NCBI GenBank assembly: GCA_007741555.1
Contig: CP036526.1
Span: 6,809,719-6,873,718 of the forward strand
DNA from: Stieleria marina
GTDB lineage: Bacteria > Planctomycetota > Planctomycetia > Pirellulales > Pirellulaceae
Direction: 5' to 3'
Length of the DNA stretch: 64,000 nucleotides
The stretch's first letter is position 1. Each line of letters starts with the position of its first letter. Made by a program: the position numbers and the translations under genes. Shown one piece after another: positions 47,618 through 56,329 of the stretch. A model generated the notes under the pieces. It was not told the origin of the DNA. It worked only from the letters and a program-made list of their open reading frames with translations, and made no database searches.

Positions 47618-48480
47618 CTAACGAGCCCAACTTGCGAAATGGCTCTCCAGATCCCGAGCCAATCCGATCGGATCGACCAGGAGGCTGCTGCGAAATCTTT
47701 CGTCGATCATGTGCTGCATCGCCCTGAGAGATGGAAGATCATAAAGCAGCTGAACGGCGATCTCGGTGTACTCGTCCGCGGTCATGCGCTCGCAGAATCG
47801 GCAAAATGATTGTGCCTATGGAGTGCGTGTAGAAATCGCTGCCCAAGTATCCGATCCGTCTTTTTTCGTGGGCACCCCGAGTCGGCTTAGCCAGAGATTC
47901 GCAGCCGCACCCAAGTGGTTGCGATCCAACTATAGTTGTCGCCGATAATAAGCCAGTGATTCGTCGTTTTCTTCGACACCGCCCAGCAAAACGGAAAGCT
48001 GAAAGAGATTGTTTTCGTTCACGGAAGCAATCTCTGCGAAGCGACGGCGAAATTCGATCGCCTCAAATTTCCGCTCGGCCCTTTCCAGCGGTTCACAAAC
48101 CAGCGGGAGAAACTGCGCCAATACATCAGCAGCTTCGTCGAATTGTCCAATCCATCGCAGCGCTTCGGCCAGCCGAAGGAATGCCGCGACATTCTCTGGA
48201 GAATCGTCGCAAACGCCACGCCAATGAACCACTTCCTCGTCCCAGTCCTTGGCAGAAGATTCGTCATGAACTGAGCCGCTGTCGCTAGCCACGGGCCTTT
48301 TCGTAGATCCATCAGTGTGAGCAATGCCCGTGGCTAGCGCCAACGGCTCACGAATCTGAAACCACTTGCGCCAGAGCGGTTCGGAAGTTGGATACCTGAG
48401 CAACTCAAGGCCAGCGAAAAAAAACTCGTCCCCTCTCAGTCCGCGTCAAAATCCTGGTTCGATCGGCTGTCACTCGACCG
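47618..48480 (-). pseudogene. Decayed TPR/GT41 O-GlcNAc-transferase-like gene (SPINDLY/OGT type)
   Basis: Three pieces of one ancestral gene lie in order on the minus strand. TPR-like repeats occupy about 47930-48403 (FLRLAEALRWIGQFDEAADVL, then DESLAYYRRQL); a frame change continues as LDRNHLGAAANLWLSRLG. The start of a GT41 catalytic domain follows in another frame (RRIGYLGSDFYTHSIGTIILP). The extreme C-terminus appears at 47785-47618 (MTADEYTEIAVQLLYDL, ending ARDLESHFASWAR), the conserved end of OGT-type enzymes. About 230 catalytic residues are missing and several frames are needed, so the gene cannot work. A palindromic element lies inside the TPR part. Confidence 0.7.
48273..48349. repeat. 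REP/MITE-like palindromic element inside the decayed GT41 gene
   Basis: Twenty-four-base arms at 48273-48296 and 48326-48349 are inverted copies: GAGCCG, five variable bases, then GCTAGCCACGGGC, with the matching GCCCGTGGCTAGC...CGGCTC. Only two positions fail to pair. The loop is 29 bases. The arms resemble a repeat I associate with Rhodopirellula genomes, but the copy number cannot be tested here. Confidence 0.65.
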
Positions 48481-48528
48481 GATTGACCTGCTCCCCGAAT
48501 CTGTACCAGCTTTAGTGAGAAAACCAGG

Positions 48529-48564
48529 GCTTCATCTGGCCGGGCTAGCCCGGCCAGATGAAGC
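48529..48564. repeat. Perfect 36-base palindrome
   Basis: GCTTCATCTGGCCGGG, centre CTAG, CCCGGCCAGATGAAGC: every base pairs. Its core GGGCTAGCCC overlaps the GCTAGCC core of the element 180 bases away. It could be a hairpin of a mobile palindromic repeat or a strong binding site; there is no T tract. Confidence 0.75.
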
Positions 48565-48989
48565 GAAATCTTTGGGGCCAGGTTGCCCAAAACGCTGTGG
48601 GGACGACGGTGGTTGTATCTTTGACGCGAGTCTTCGTGCCAGCGAGTAGCGACTTGTCATCGTCAAGGTCGAAAAACATCGGCGAAGGGTGATGGATTTG
48701 TCGCGGCAGTATCCGCTGCAAAAAGAGTTGTTAGTCGTCGATGTGCAGTGGCAGAATTTGCTGGATGATCGAACCAAAGTGCAAGAAAGCCGATGATAAA
48801 ATTGTTTTCAAAGGACGCATTGCTCTTCGGCGTGGGCGAGCTTTACGCACGACGCAGCGAGGAGTGGGCTAATTCGGCTCTCACTGCTGTAACGCGTCGT
48901 CGGGCAACCACAACCTTCCCCGGCCGCTAACGCGTCCGACCCTCCCGCTGCGCAGGAGGGTAAAGACAGGCACGACACTTCAACGCAAT
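48565..48989. other. Gene-poor stretch with decayed coding-like fragments
   Basis: About 425 bases. Two short plus-strand frames (48558 onward MKRNLWGQVAQNA, ending at a TGA overlapping an ATG at 48692 that begins MDLSRQYPLQKELL) read as protein-like but are tiny and broken by stops. The region also holds the hairpin at 48938-48960. I regard it as remnant or spacer DNA and name no gene. Confidence 0.35.
48938..48960 (-). terminator. Hairpin after the C25 peptidase gene
   Basis: ACCCTCC pairs with GGAGGGT around CGCTGCGCA, 30 bases past the stop of the peptidase gene. It lacks a T run, so it may be a weak terminator or a common planctomycete repeat instead. Confidence 0.4.
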
Positions 48990-50528
48990 TTAACGCTCTT
49001 GCCGCACGTTGGTCTTGGCGACACCGGTCGCCCAGCAGCCCGTGCCCGAGACAATGGCGCGCACAATCAGCGGTCCAGTCGTGCTGATGGGCAAGACAAT
49101 TCTGTGGGTGGCCGTTTGCCCAATTTTGATCGGTGACGAAATCGAAGCCACTGTTGTCGCGTTGGGGTCGCCCGCCGTGACTGCTCCGAGCGGACGATCC
49201 AGCGTCAACGTCAACAGACCATCAACCGAACTGGTCACTTTCATTTCGACCGTTTCACCGTGATCGATTCCCGATGCGACTTCGATCGTTGCCTCACCCG
49301 GATGATGCATCAACAACAGTGGGTCACCCAGCAGATTGTAGAGCCCCATGTGTTCATGTCGTTCGTCGATCAGCTTCGTTCCCGCCGGGCTGACCATGGT
49401 GGCGACGGCGTCGATCATGATTCGCGACGTGGCTTTGTCCGTCGGGTCATCGGCACGCATTTGCCGCAGCGTGCTGAACCAAGCGTCGCCCAGTCGCGGC
49501 AGTTTTTCTTCGTAGACACCTTTGATCAAACCGACTGCTGCGGTCGTGTTACCGTAGGGCATGGTCATTCGGCTACCAGCGAAAACAGCGATCGGACCTC
49601 CCTGGGTCAACAACATGCGTTCTCCAAGTGAGTCGTTCGACGCATCGATTGCACCGGTGTAACACGCCAGCATCAACGCAATGGGGGCCGACTTAGCCTG
49701 ACGATCCAAACGCAAAACACTCGTCTTATCCAAAACCGGGACACCGTCGCGCGTCTGAGGGACACGGTCCAGCGCAGTGACTTGACCATGACCCGCGTAA
49801 ACCCAAAAACGGGAACCTCGGGCATACTGCTGCAGCACCGCATTCGTAAACGATTCTCCTGGTGGATAAAACAAGTGACCGGGACTGGCGTAGGCGACGT
49901 TCGTTTTTGTTTCTGCCGGCAGTACGCTGGTGACGACCGTGCGGGTCACCGATTCGATCGCAGCGTCTGCCATCATGCCAAACCCGCCGATTCCGCCCAC
50001 TAATTGCACTTGTCCACGCCACGGACCAAAGTCGTCACTGTGTTCGTACGCGATAATCCGTTTGATCAAATTAGTAAGGTCATTTGCCCGTTGCACTGGC
50101 AGTCGTCCCACGACGGCATCGGGTTCGCCGTCGGAATCAAAGTCGCCATAAGGCAAGTCCGATGCAAACGTCGGCGTCGATCCCCATTTAGCGGTCACGC
50201 TGGTGGGCAAGTAAACGGTGGGAACTTCGCGGTTGAGATTCGTTTGCGTACCAATGACCGGGCTATCTCCGATCAAAATGACGTAGCGAGTCGCATCGCT
50301 GGCAGCATCGCGAATACTTTCTGAAAGAGCCTTCGCGTCACTCACTGTGTCAATGATCTCGACGCCCAACTGCTGAGCCGATCGGTGATCGACCCAAGTC
50401 TGAAACGCCGCGCGAAACGGTTTGGGGCAAACCGCAATGACTTCGGCAGCGTGCAAACCGGTCGCCCCCCCCAACCCAAACAGGACGCAGGTAGATGCCA
50501 AAGCGACAGTGGTTCCGAATCGGTTCAT
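48990..50528 (-). CDS. Secreted C25 (gingipain-like) cysteine peptidase family protein
   Basis: About 512 residues with a signal peptide (VALASTCVLFGLGGATGLHA). The gingipain-type catalytic domain contains the His motif YAGHGQVTALD and the Cys motif LMLACYTGAID, the catalytic pair of clan CD family C25. FASDLPYGDFDSDGEPDAVVGRLPV precedes them (calcium-binding-like). A C-terminal beta-sandwich (about 425-512) ends in CWATGVAK. Gingipains are arginine/lysine-specific; specificity here is unknown. An upstream ATG at 50552 is possible. It is divergent from pdxA. Confidence 0.85.
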   Translation of the reverse strand: MNRFGTTVALASTCVLFGLGGATGLHAAEVIAVCPKPFRAAFQTWVDHRSAQQLGVEIIDTVSDAKALSESIRDAASDATRYVILIGDSPVIGTQTNLNREVPTVYLPTSVTAKWGSTPTFASDLPYGDFDSDGEPDAVVGRLPVQRANDLTNLIKRIIAYEHSDDFGPWRGQVQLVGGIGGFGMMADAAIESVTRTVVTSVLPAETKTNVAYASPGHLFYPPGESFTNAVLQQYARGSRFWVYAGHGQVTALDRVPQTRDGVPVLDKTSVLRLDRQAKSAPIALMLACYTGAIDASNDSLGERMLLTQGGPIAVFAGSRMTMPYGNTTAAVGLIKGVYEEKLPRLGDAWFSTLRQMRADDPTDKATSRIMIDAVATMVSPAGTKLIDERHEHMGLYNLLGDPLLLMHHPGEATIEVASGIDHGETVEMKVTSSVDGLLTLTLDRPLGAVTAGDPNATTVASISSPIKIGQTATHRIVLPISTTGPLIVRAIVSGTGCWATGVAKTNVRQER

Positions 50529-50682
50529 GACTTCGTTTTTCACAAATTGCATTATTGATCGGGGCGATTCATTGCGTCACCGGATTCGCTAAGCTGTTGC
50601 TCGCTATCGACAGGCACCCCGGGCAGCTTCATCCATGACGCTGCAACTATCTCACTTCATCTTACCGCTCAGCACCAGAGCA

Positions 50683-51681
50683 ATGTCCAAAATCGGCTCT
50701 TCCCAATCGCTACCTCGAATCGCTATCACGGTGGGTGATGTTGCTGGTGTGGGACCAGAATTGGCGTTGAAATGCGCTGCAATCGAGAAAATCAAAAGCC
50801 GGTGCGTACCGCTGGTATTCGGGCCGAAAACGGTGCTTCAAGCAATCGGAGCGAAGCTCAACCTAAACGTCCCGCCGTCGATTGCCCCAACCGACATCGC
50901 CGGGGCGGACTCCGCCGCGATCGTTGACGCGGGTGACATCACAAGCGACCAGTTTGAAATCGGTAGCGTGAACGAACATACCGGCCGAGCATCTTTTCAA
51001 GCCGTCGATCTGGCCATCACCCAAGCTCTTCTGCAAGATGTCGACGCAATTGCGACGGGCCCCATTCACAAAGAAGCTTGGCACGCCGCAGGCATCCAAT
51101 TCCCCGGTCACACCGAATTGCTTGCAAGCCGGACGGGCACTTCCGATTTTTGCATGATGCTTACCAGTGAAACGATTTCGTGCGTGCTGGCGACAATTCA
51201 CATTCCCTTGGCCGACGTCGCGACTTTGCTGACGACCGAAAAGGTGCTTCGAGCGATCCGGCAATCGCATATCGCTTTGTCGCGTCGCCTGGGACGATCC
51301 CCCAAAGTCACCGTCTGCGGTTTGAATCCGCACGCCGGCGAGAATGGCCTGTTCAGTCATGGTGAAGAAACCGATATCATTCAGCCCGCGATCGCCCAAT
51401 CGATCAGCGATGGCATTGAAGTCATCGGGCCACTACCGCCCGACACTGCGTTCACGCCTGCGATGCGTGCCACAACAGACGTCTACGTTTGCATGTATCA
51501 CGACCAAGGTTTGATTCCGCTGAAGGCTTTGGCATTTGACGACGCAGTGAACGTCACGCTGGGGCTGCCGATCGTCCGAACCAGCGTCGATCACGGGACT
51601 GCCTTGGATTTGGCCGGTCAAGGCAAAGCAAACCACCAAAGCATGATCGCCGCCATCGAAATGGCAATCGACTTGGCGTAA
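50683..51681 (+). CDS. pdxA: 4-hydroxythreonine-4-phosphate dehydrogenase
   Basis: A 332-residue NAD(P)-dependent enzyme of vitamin B6 synthesis. It oxidises 4-phosphohydroxy-L-threonine toward the 3-amino-ketone used by PdxJ. Motifs: ITVGDVAGVGPELALK at the N-terminus, the metal-site histidines in FPGHTELLA, CGLNPHAGENG and MYHDQGLIPLKAL, and the C-terminal VDHGTALDLAGQGKAN. The ATG at 50683 (MSKIGSS) gives the family N-terminus; the frame stays open to 50635. The membrane-protein gene follows after 40 bases. Confidence 0.95.
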   Translation: MSKIGSSQSLPRIAITVGDVAGVGPELALKCAAIEKIKSRCVPLVFGPKTVLQAIGAKLNLNVPPSIAPTDIAGADSAAIVDAGDITSDQFEIGSVNEHTGRASFQAVDLAITQALLQDVDAIATGPIHKEAWHAAGIQFPGHTELLASRTGTSDFCMMLTSETISCVLATIHIPLADVATLLTTEKVLRAIRQSHIALSRRLGRSPKVTVCGLNPHAGENGLFSHGEETDIIQPAIAQSISDGIEVIGPLPPDTAFTPAMRATTDVYVCMYHDQGLIPLKALAFDDAVNVTLGLPIVRTSVDHGTALDLAGQGKANHQSMIAAIEMAIDLA

Positions 51682-51721
51682 CGAGACACTCGCTCATCGG
51701 TGCATCCATAACTTGCAAACC

Positions 51722-53440
51722 ATGCCAACAAAAGAGTCATCGACGAAACTGCGAACGATTGTCGAAATCGTATTGTTGACGCTATTGTTTTTTGTATATG
51801 CCGGCGACATGGCGCCGATGGTCAACGAAGCCCACTATTTGGTCAAAGCCAAAAACTTCTGGGACGCTGCTTGGTGCCAAAACGATTTATTCACGGCGTC
51901 CGGCAAGGCGCACACGACGTTTTATTTTCTGTTCGGCTGGCCAACCAAATTCCTTTCGCTCTCTGCAACCGCGTGGATCGGACGCGTCGCTGGATGGCTG
52001 CTTCTGGCGTTTGGACTTCAGCGATTGACTGCCCGAGTCATCCCCGGTGAATTCGCGTCGATGGTCGTCGCCATCATCTGGATCGCCGGCGTCGAGCACG
52101 GCAATCTGGCAGGCGAATGGGTCGTTGGCGGCATCGAAGCCAAAGTGCCCGCGTATGGGTTTGTGTTGCTGGCTCTATCGGAAATGGTCGATCGACGATG
52201 GAATCGCGTCTGGCAATTGTTGGGAATCGCGTCCGCCTTTCACGTCCTCTCCGGCGGTTGGTCGGTCATCGCTGCGTCGTTGGCCTGGCTGATGACAGAA
52301 CACAAGCGACCCGACGGCAAAGCCTTTTTTACGCCGGCGTTGTTCGTCGGTGGTGCGATCGCATTGTTTGGTCTGGTGCCTGCGTTTTACCTGACAATCG
52401 GCGTTCCGCGCGAAGATACTGTGGCCGCTGCTGAAATCTATTCCTACTTTCGAATCAAGCATCATCTGCTGCCTGCGGATTTCCAAATTTGGTGGTTCGT
52501 ACGTCATGGAATCCTGATCGCTCTGACAGTCATGCTGTATACGCTGACACTCAAGTCAGCGAGCGCCATACCGGACTCCCAACGCCAGCAGTTGCGGTTG
52601 CTGCTCTGGTTCACGATGGGCGCCGTCTTGATCGCTTTTGCCGGATTGGTGGTTGGATCGCTGCCCGCCTATGCACCGGAGTTGGCTGCCAAACTACTTC
52701 GTTACTATTGGTTCCGACTGACCGATGCGATCGTGCCGTTAATGCTCGCGATCCTGGCTGCCAGTGCCGTTTATCGCCAGCCAATCTTCTTTTGCAAACC
52801 GGCAGATTCGGCATCGACGGATGCGGCGTCAGCGATCAAGTCGCCTACAAACGGTGCGTCGAAGAACGGTCCCCCCATCACCCCGAAACCGTCCCATTGG
52901 GGCAACACCGGATCGTGGCTGGTGCTGTTGGCGTCGGCAACCTTTTTTGCCATGTCCACCATTAAACGATCCCACTTGGGCATACCTCCCTCGGCCAGTC
53001 ACAAGCTCCTTGGCTGGGCCCCCGATGCGACGGTCCAGCAACAACGCGCCGGATTTGCAGATTGGCTAGCAGTATGCGATTGGGTTCGCGAATCGACGGC
53101 AAAGGATGAAGTATTGCTGACGCCTCGGCATCAACAATCATTCAAGTGGTACGCCGAACGCGCTGAAATCGTCAATTGGAAAGACGTTCCGCAGGATGCC
53201 GAAAGCCTGTTGGAATGGGACCATCGATTTGCCGACGTCTTTCCACGGCGACTTGGCCGCGTACGCGTCACAATCAAGTACGCCGACCTGAAGCGATATC
53301 GCGACAAGTATGGCGTTCGATTCATGGTTGTTGACCGCCGCATCACCGGCCCCAATCTGCCGCTCGTCCAACTCTATCCCGTGGGCAAAGAAATCAACGC
53401 AACCTATGCCGTCTACGAATTGCCGCACGCTGATCGGTAA
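51722..53440 (+). CDS. Polytopic membrane protein, DUF6798-like
   Basis: A 572-residue protein with about ten helices, including EIVLLTLLFFVYAGDMAP, VAGWLLLAFGLQRL, FVGGAIALFGLVPAFYL and GILIALTVMLYTL. The NEAHYLVKAKNFWDAAWCQNDLF opening and the LPAYAPELAAKLLRYYWFRLTD segment resemble planctomycete DUF6798 proteins, related to glycosyltransferase-C membrane folds. The final soluble domain (about 440-572) has EVLLTPRHQQSFKWYAERA. It may transfer or handle a sugar-lipid, but this is inference. It is 40 bases after pdxA. Confidence 0.78.
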   Translation: MPTKESSTKLRTIVEIVLLTLLFFVYAGDMAPMVNEAHYLVKAKNFWDAAWCQNDLFTASGKAHTTFYFLFGWPTKFLSLSATAWIGRVAGWLLLAFGLQRLTARVIPGEFASMVVAIIWIAGVEHGNLAGEWVVGGIEAKVPAYGFVLLALSEMVDRRWNRVWQLLGIASAFHVLSGGWSVIAASLAWLMTEHKRPDGKAFFTPALFVGGAIALFGLVPAFYLTIGVPREDTVAAAEIYSYFRIKHHLLPADFQIWWFVRHGILIALTVMLYTLTLKSASAIPDSQRQQLRLLLWFTMGAVLIAFAGLVVGSLPAYAPELAAKLLRYYWFRLTDAIVPLMLAILAASAVYRQPIFFCKPADSASTDAASAIKSPTNGASKNGPPITPKPSHWGNTGSWLVLLASATFFAMSTIKRSHLGIPPSASHKLLGWAPDATVQQQRAGFADWLAVCDWVRESTAKDEVLLTPRHQQSFKWYAERAEIVNWKDVPQDAESLLEWDHRFADVFPRRLGRVRVTIKYADLKRYRDKYGVRFMVVDRRITGPNLPLVQLYPVGKEINATYAVYELPHADR

Positions 53441-53473
53441 CAGATCGCGATTGCCTTGGCAGACGCGGTCAAG

Positions 53474-56197
53474 TCATTGGTTCTTTTGCTCACCAAAAAT
53501 GATCCCGGGAACGTAGATGGCGACTCCGATCGCAGCGGAAACCATCCAAGATTGCAACGACTGCATTCCAGGCACACCCAGGGTCGGCCCGAACAGGATC
53601 ACGATGGTGGCGATGATCGCGAACGGAGTCATTCGCCACCCAGAAACAAAAGCGGACAGGGACAACAAGAGCCCCGCTAAACCGATCGACCAATTGCTAG
53701 TGGCTTGCCCCAGCAGTTTGCCGCCCGTGTCAGTCTCCAGCGTCGCCACATTGATGTCACCGGCGCGGACGGTATCAACCAAACCCGCGTTCTTTGCCCA
53801 AATAGCAAACAAGGCTAACAGCAAACTCCCGGCGATCAATCTTGACTGGCCGCCCAAAGCAAATCGAACGATGGCAAAGGGGTCTCGTTTTCGTTTGTAC
53901 TTACCGCTGCGGGCATCGGCCAACATGACTTTCTGTCGTTCACGTTTGATCTGCGCCGCGACGGCAAAGTCATCGCTGGACGTGGACTTATCTCGGGCGT
54001 TCGCCACAATCGCCTGAGCCATCTGCCATGCTTGATCGCGGGCCTTCGCGGCGCTGACGCCCTGGCTTGCCAAACCAAGTTCTTCGATCTTTGCCAATCG
54101 CTTTTGATCCTGACGATGCCGATTCGCTTCTGCTTTGGCCTGCAACGTGGCACTAACCTTGTCGCGTAAACCGCCGCGTGTGGATCCACCGCGAAAACTA
54201 GGATCGCTGCCTAGCTGTTCGCGCATCTGACAAAGCGATTCGTAGCCGAACAACGATTCGTAAAGTGGCTGCCAACTGTTGCCCGCGTACCTTGCCACAA
54301 ACGACCGCACACCGTCTTCGTCGGCACCGTCGATTCGCAAATCCCGAACAAACTTCTCCGCATCCTTGATCGCTCCTTCCGCCGACGATTGTGTCGGCAC
54401 GACAATCAAGAAATGATAGGCCGCACCCGCCATCGCTCCCAGAACCATTCCCACCATCACGCCCAACCAAAGTCCAATTACAAACCCAACTAAGAGGGCA
54501 ACCAAACTACCGAAGACCGCTACTAGATAGTCAAACCACGACAAAGACGCAAGCCAACGCCGTGCACTCGTCCCAACCGCGCTCTGTGAACCTGCCAGCA
54601 CGGTCGCAACGACCAATGCGGTGACGAACATGGCCGGGGCAAACAGCAGCCAGTTGATCGCGATGAACGGCATCGCCAACGTGAGCAATCCGCAAAGCAG
54701 CGCAAAACCGAACAAAACCGGAGTCGACAGCCGCGACCGAGTGGTCGCTTCGGCAAACTGTTTGCCAATCGTTTCCCACTGGTCCGCCTGTTCGCTGGTC
54801 GGCGAGAACGAACCGTCTTTACTGACGCCCAGGTAAGACTCCAATTCATGGATCATTTCAGCCAGCGAAGCAAAACGATCGCTCGGGCGCTTTGCCATCG
54901 CTCCCTGGACAATCTCATTCAGCTCTGCCGGTACGCGCGCGTTGACGTCGACCAAACTAGGCAGTGCCTGCTGCGCATGCTGCTGCATGACTTCCGACAC
55001 GACCGACCCGTCAAAGGGCGGCCGTCCGGTCAACATGTAAAACAAACTACACCCCAGCGAGTAGATATCCGCGCGATGATCGACACTTGCCGCATCAATG
55101 CCTTGCTCGGGTGCCATGTAGGCTGGCGTCCCAACGGCCGTGCCCATCATGGTGACCTGGGTGCCGCTTTGCATACCACTTGTGACGGCGCCGATTTCGG
55201 TCTCAGGATCAATCTGGTCAGGAATTTTGACCAAGCCAAGATCCGCGACCTTCACCACACCATCATCGCTTAACAACAAATTCGCGGGCTTGACGTCACG
55301 GTGAACCATGCCATTTTGATGCGCAAACTGAAGTCCCCGCGCGGCTTGCAAAGCGTAGCCGGCAGCACGCTTGGGTTCGATCGCCCCTTTGTTGCGGATC
55401 AGATCGCTCAATGGACCGCCGCGAACCCATTCCATGGAAAAAAAGTGACGCCCGTTGTCTTCACCAAAGTCGTAGATCTGTACGACATTGTGGTGTGTCA
55501 GCTGCGCAGCGGCGTAGGCTTCACGAGTAAACCGGGCCAGCGAAGCGGGGTTATTCGCAAGTCGGCTACGTATTGTTTTCAGTGCAACGATTCGGTCCAG
55601 TGAAATCTGCTTGGCTTCGTAGACAGCCCCCATCGCACCGCGTCCAATCATTCGCATGACTTTGTAGCCACCCAGACGTTCCGGAATAGCGGCCACTTGG
55701 TCGTCGCTCTCCGACACGGCGGGCGATTTCACCGAAGCCCCCGATCGATCGCCGGTTCGCACTGACGCAGCCGATTTGAGTTGCACCGCCTCACTTCGAT
55801 CGACGGTTTGGTCAATCGTTGCATCAACGTTCGCTGCCGTTTGGTTGACCTTCGTTCGACTGACACTCGTTCGGTGCGGTTTGGTGCCAACGTCCGCCGA
55901 TGCAGCTGATTTTCCAGCGGACACTGATGCCGAAGCAGTTGCCGTCGGGCTAATCTGACCTGTGGAATCCATCGTCTCGTCAACGAGCGTCCTCGCTACG
56001 TCATCCGCCGGCGAGCTTTCCAAAGGCGGCTTGGCTTGCTTTGGTTTGATTCGACCAATACCGATCTTGGCTGGTTCGTCATCAGTGACCTTCAATATGA
56101 ATTGCTTTCCGCATTGTTTGCAGCGAGGCCGGTACTTACCAGGCTTTGGCTGCCCCAAGTTCAATTTAGATTTGCACTCGGGACATTGAATTTGCAT
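53474..56197 (-). CDS. Membrane Ser/Thr protein kinase with N-terminal zinc finger
   Basis: About 907 residues. Residues 1-35 hold an MJ0042-like zinc finger (C5/C8 and C26/C29), then a long Ser/Thr-rich linker. The kinase domain spans about 173-445 with IGRGAMGAVYEAKQ (P-loop), VALKTI, HRDVKPANLLL and VKVADLGLV (DFG as DLG), all compatible with activity. The APE region is AVGTPAYMAPEQG. Several transmembrane helices follow (LFGFALLCGLLTLAMPF, LVGFVIGLWLGVMVGMVLGAM), with a coiled stretch and further helices at the end. It lies 132 bases after the pseudokinase gene in the same direction. It converges on the 51722 gene. Confidence 0.92.
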   Translation of the reverse strand: MQIQCPECKSKLNLGQPKPGKYRPRCKQCGKQFILKVTDDEPAKIGIGRIKPKQAKPPLESSPADDVARTLVDETMDSTGQISPTATASASVSAGKSAASADVGTKPHRTSVSRTKVNQTAANVDATIDQTVDRSEAVQLKSAASVRTGDRSGASVKSPAVSESDDQVAAIPERLGGYKVMRMIGRGAMGAVYEAKQISLDRIVALKTIRSRLANNPASLARFTREAYAAAQLTHHNVVQIYDFGEDNGRHFFSMEWVRGGPLSDLIRNKGAIEPKRAAGYALQAARGLQFAHQNGMVHRDVKPANLLLSDDGVVKVADLGLVKIPDQIDPETEIGAVTSGMQSGTQVTMMGTAVGTPAYMAPEQGIDAASVDHRADIYSLGCSLFYMLTGRPPFDGSVVSEVMQQHAQQALPSLVDVNARVPAELNEIVQGAMAKRPSDRFASLAEMIHELESYLGVSKDGSFSPTSEQADQWETIGKQFAEATTRSRLSTPVLFGFALLCGLLTLAMPFIAINWLLFAPAMFVTALVVATVLAGSQSAVGTSARRWLASLSWFDYLVAVFGSLVALLVGFVIGLWLGVMVGMVLGAMAGAAYHFLIVVPTQSSAEGAIKDAEKFVRDLRIDGADEDGVRSFVARYAGNSWQPLYESLFGYESLCQMREQLGSDPSFRGGSTRGGLRDKVSATLQAKAEANRHRQDQKRLAKIEELGLASQGVSAAKARDQAWQMAQAIVANARDKSTSSDDFAVAAQIKRERQKVMLADARSGKYKRKRDPFAIVRFALGGQSRLIAGSLLLALFAIWAKNAGLVDTVRAGDINVATLETDTGGKLLGQATSNWSIGLAGLLLSLSAFVSGWRMTPFAIIATIVILFGPTLGVPGMQSLQSWMVSAAIGVAIYVPGIIFGEQKNQ

Positions 56198-56329
56198 AGC
56201 ACAACAAAGGGGCAGATGGCTGGTCAACGCAGCGATGACTTCATACTGAACGAACTTGACTAGCCGAGAAGGAGCCCGTCATTCTAGTTGATCGGATAAC
56301 GCAATGTGTTTTCCAAACCAGAGACGCGT

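Noticed and set aside
48558-48796. Two tiny plus-strand frames with overlapping TGATG stop/start
   Set aside because: They are 45 and 34 codons long, lie in a decayed area, and show no similarity that I can recognise; listed only as part of the gene-poor stretch.
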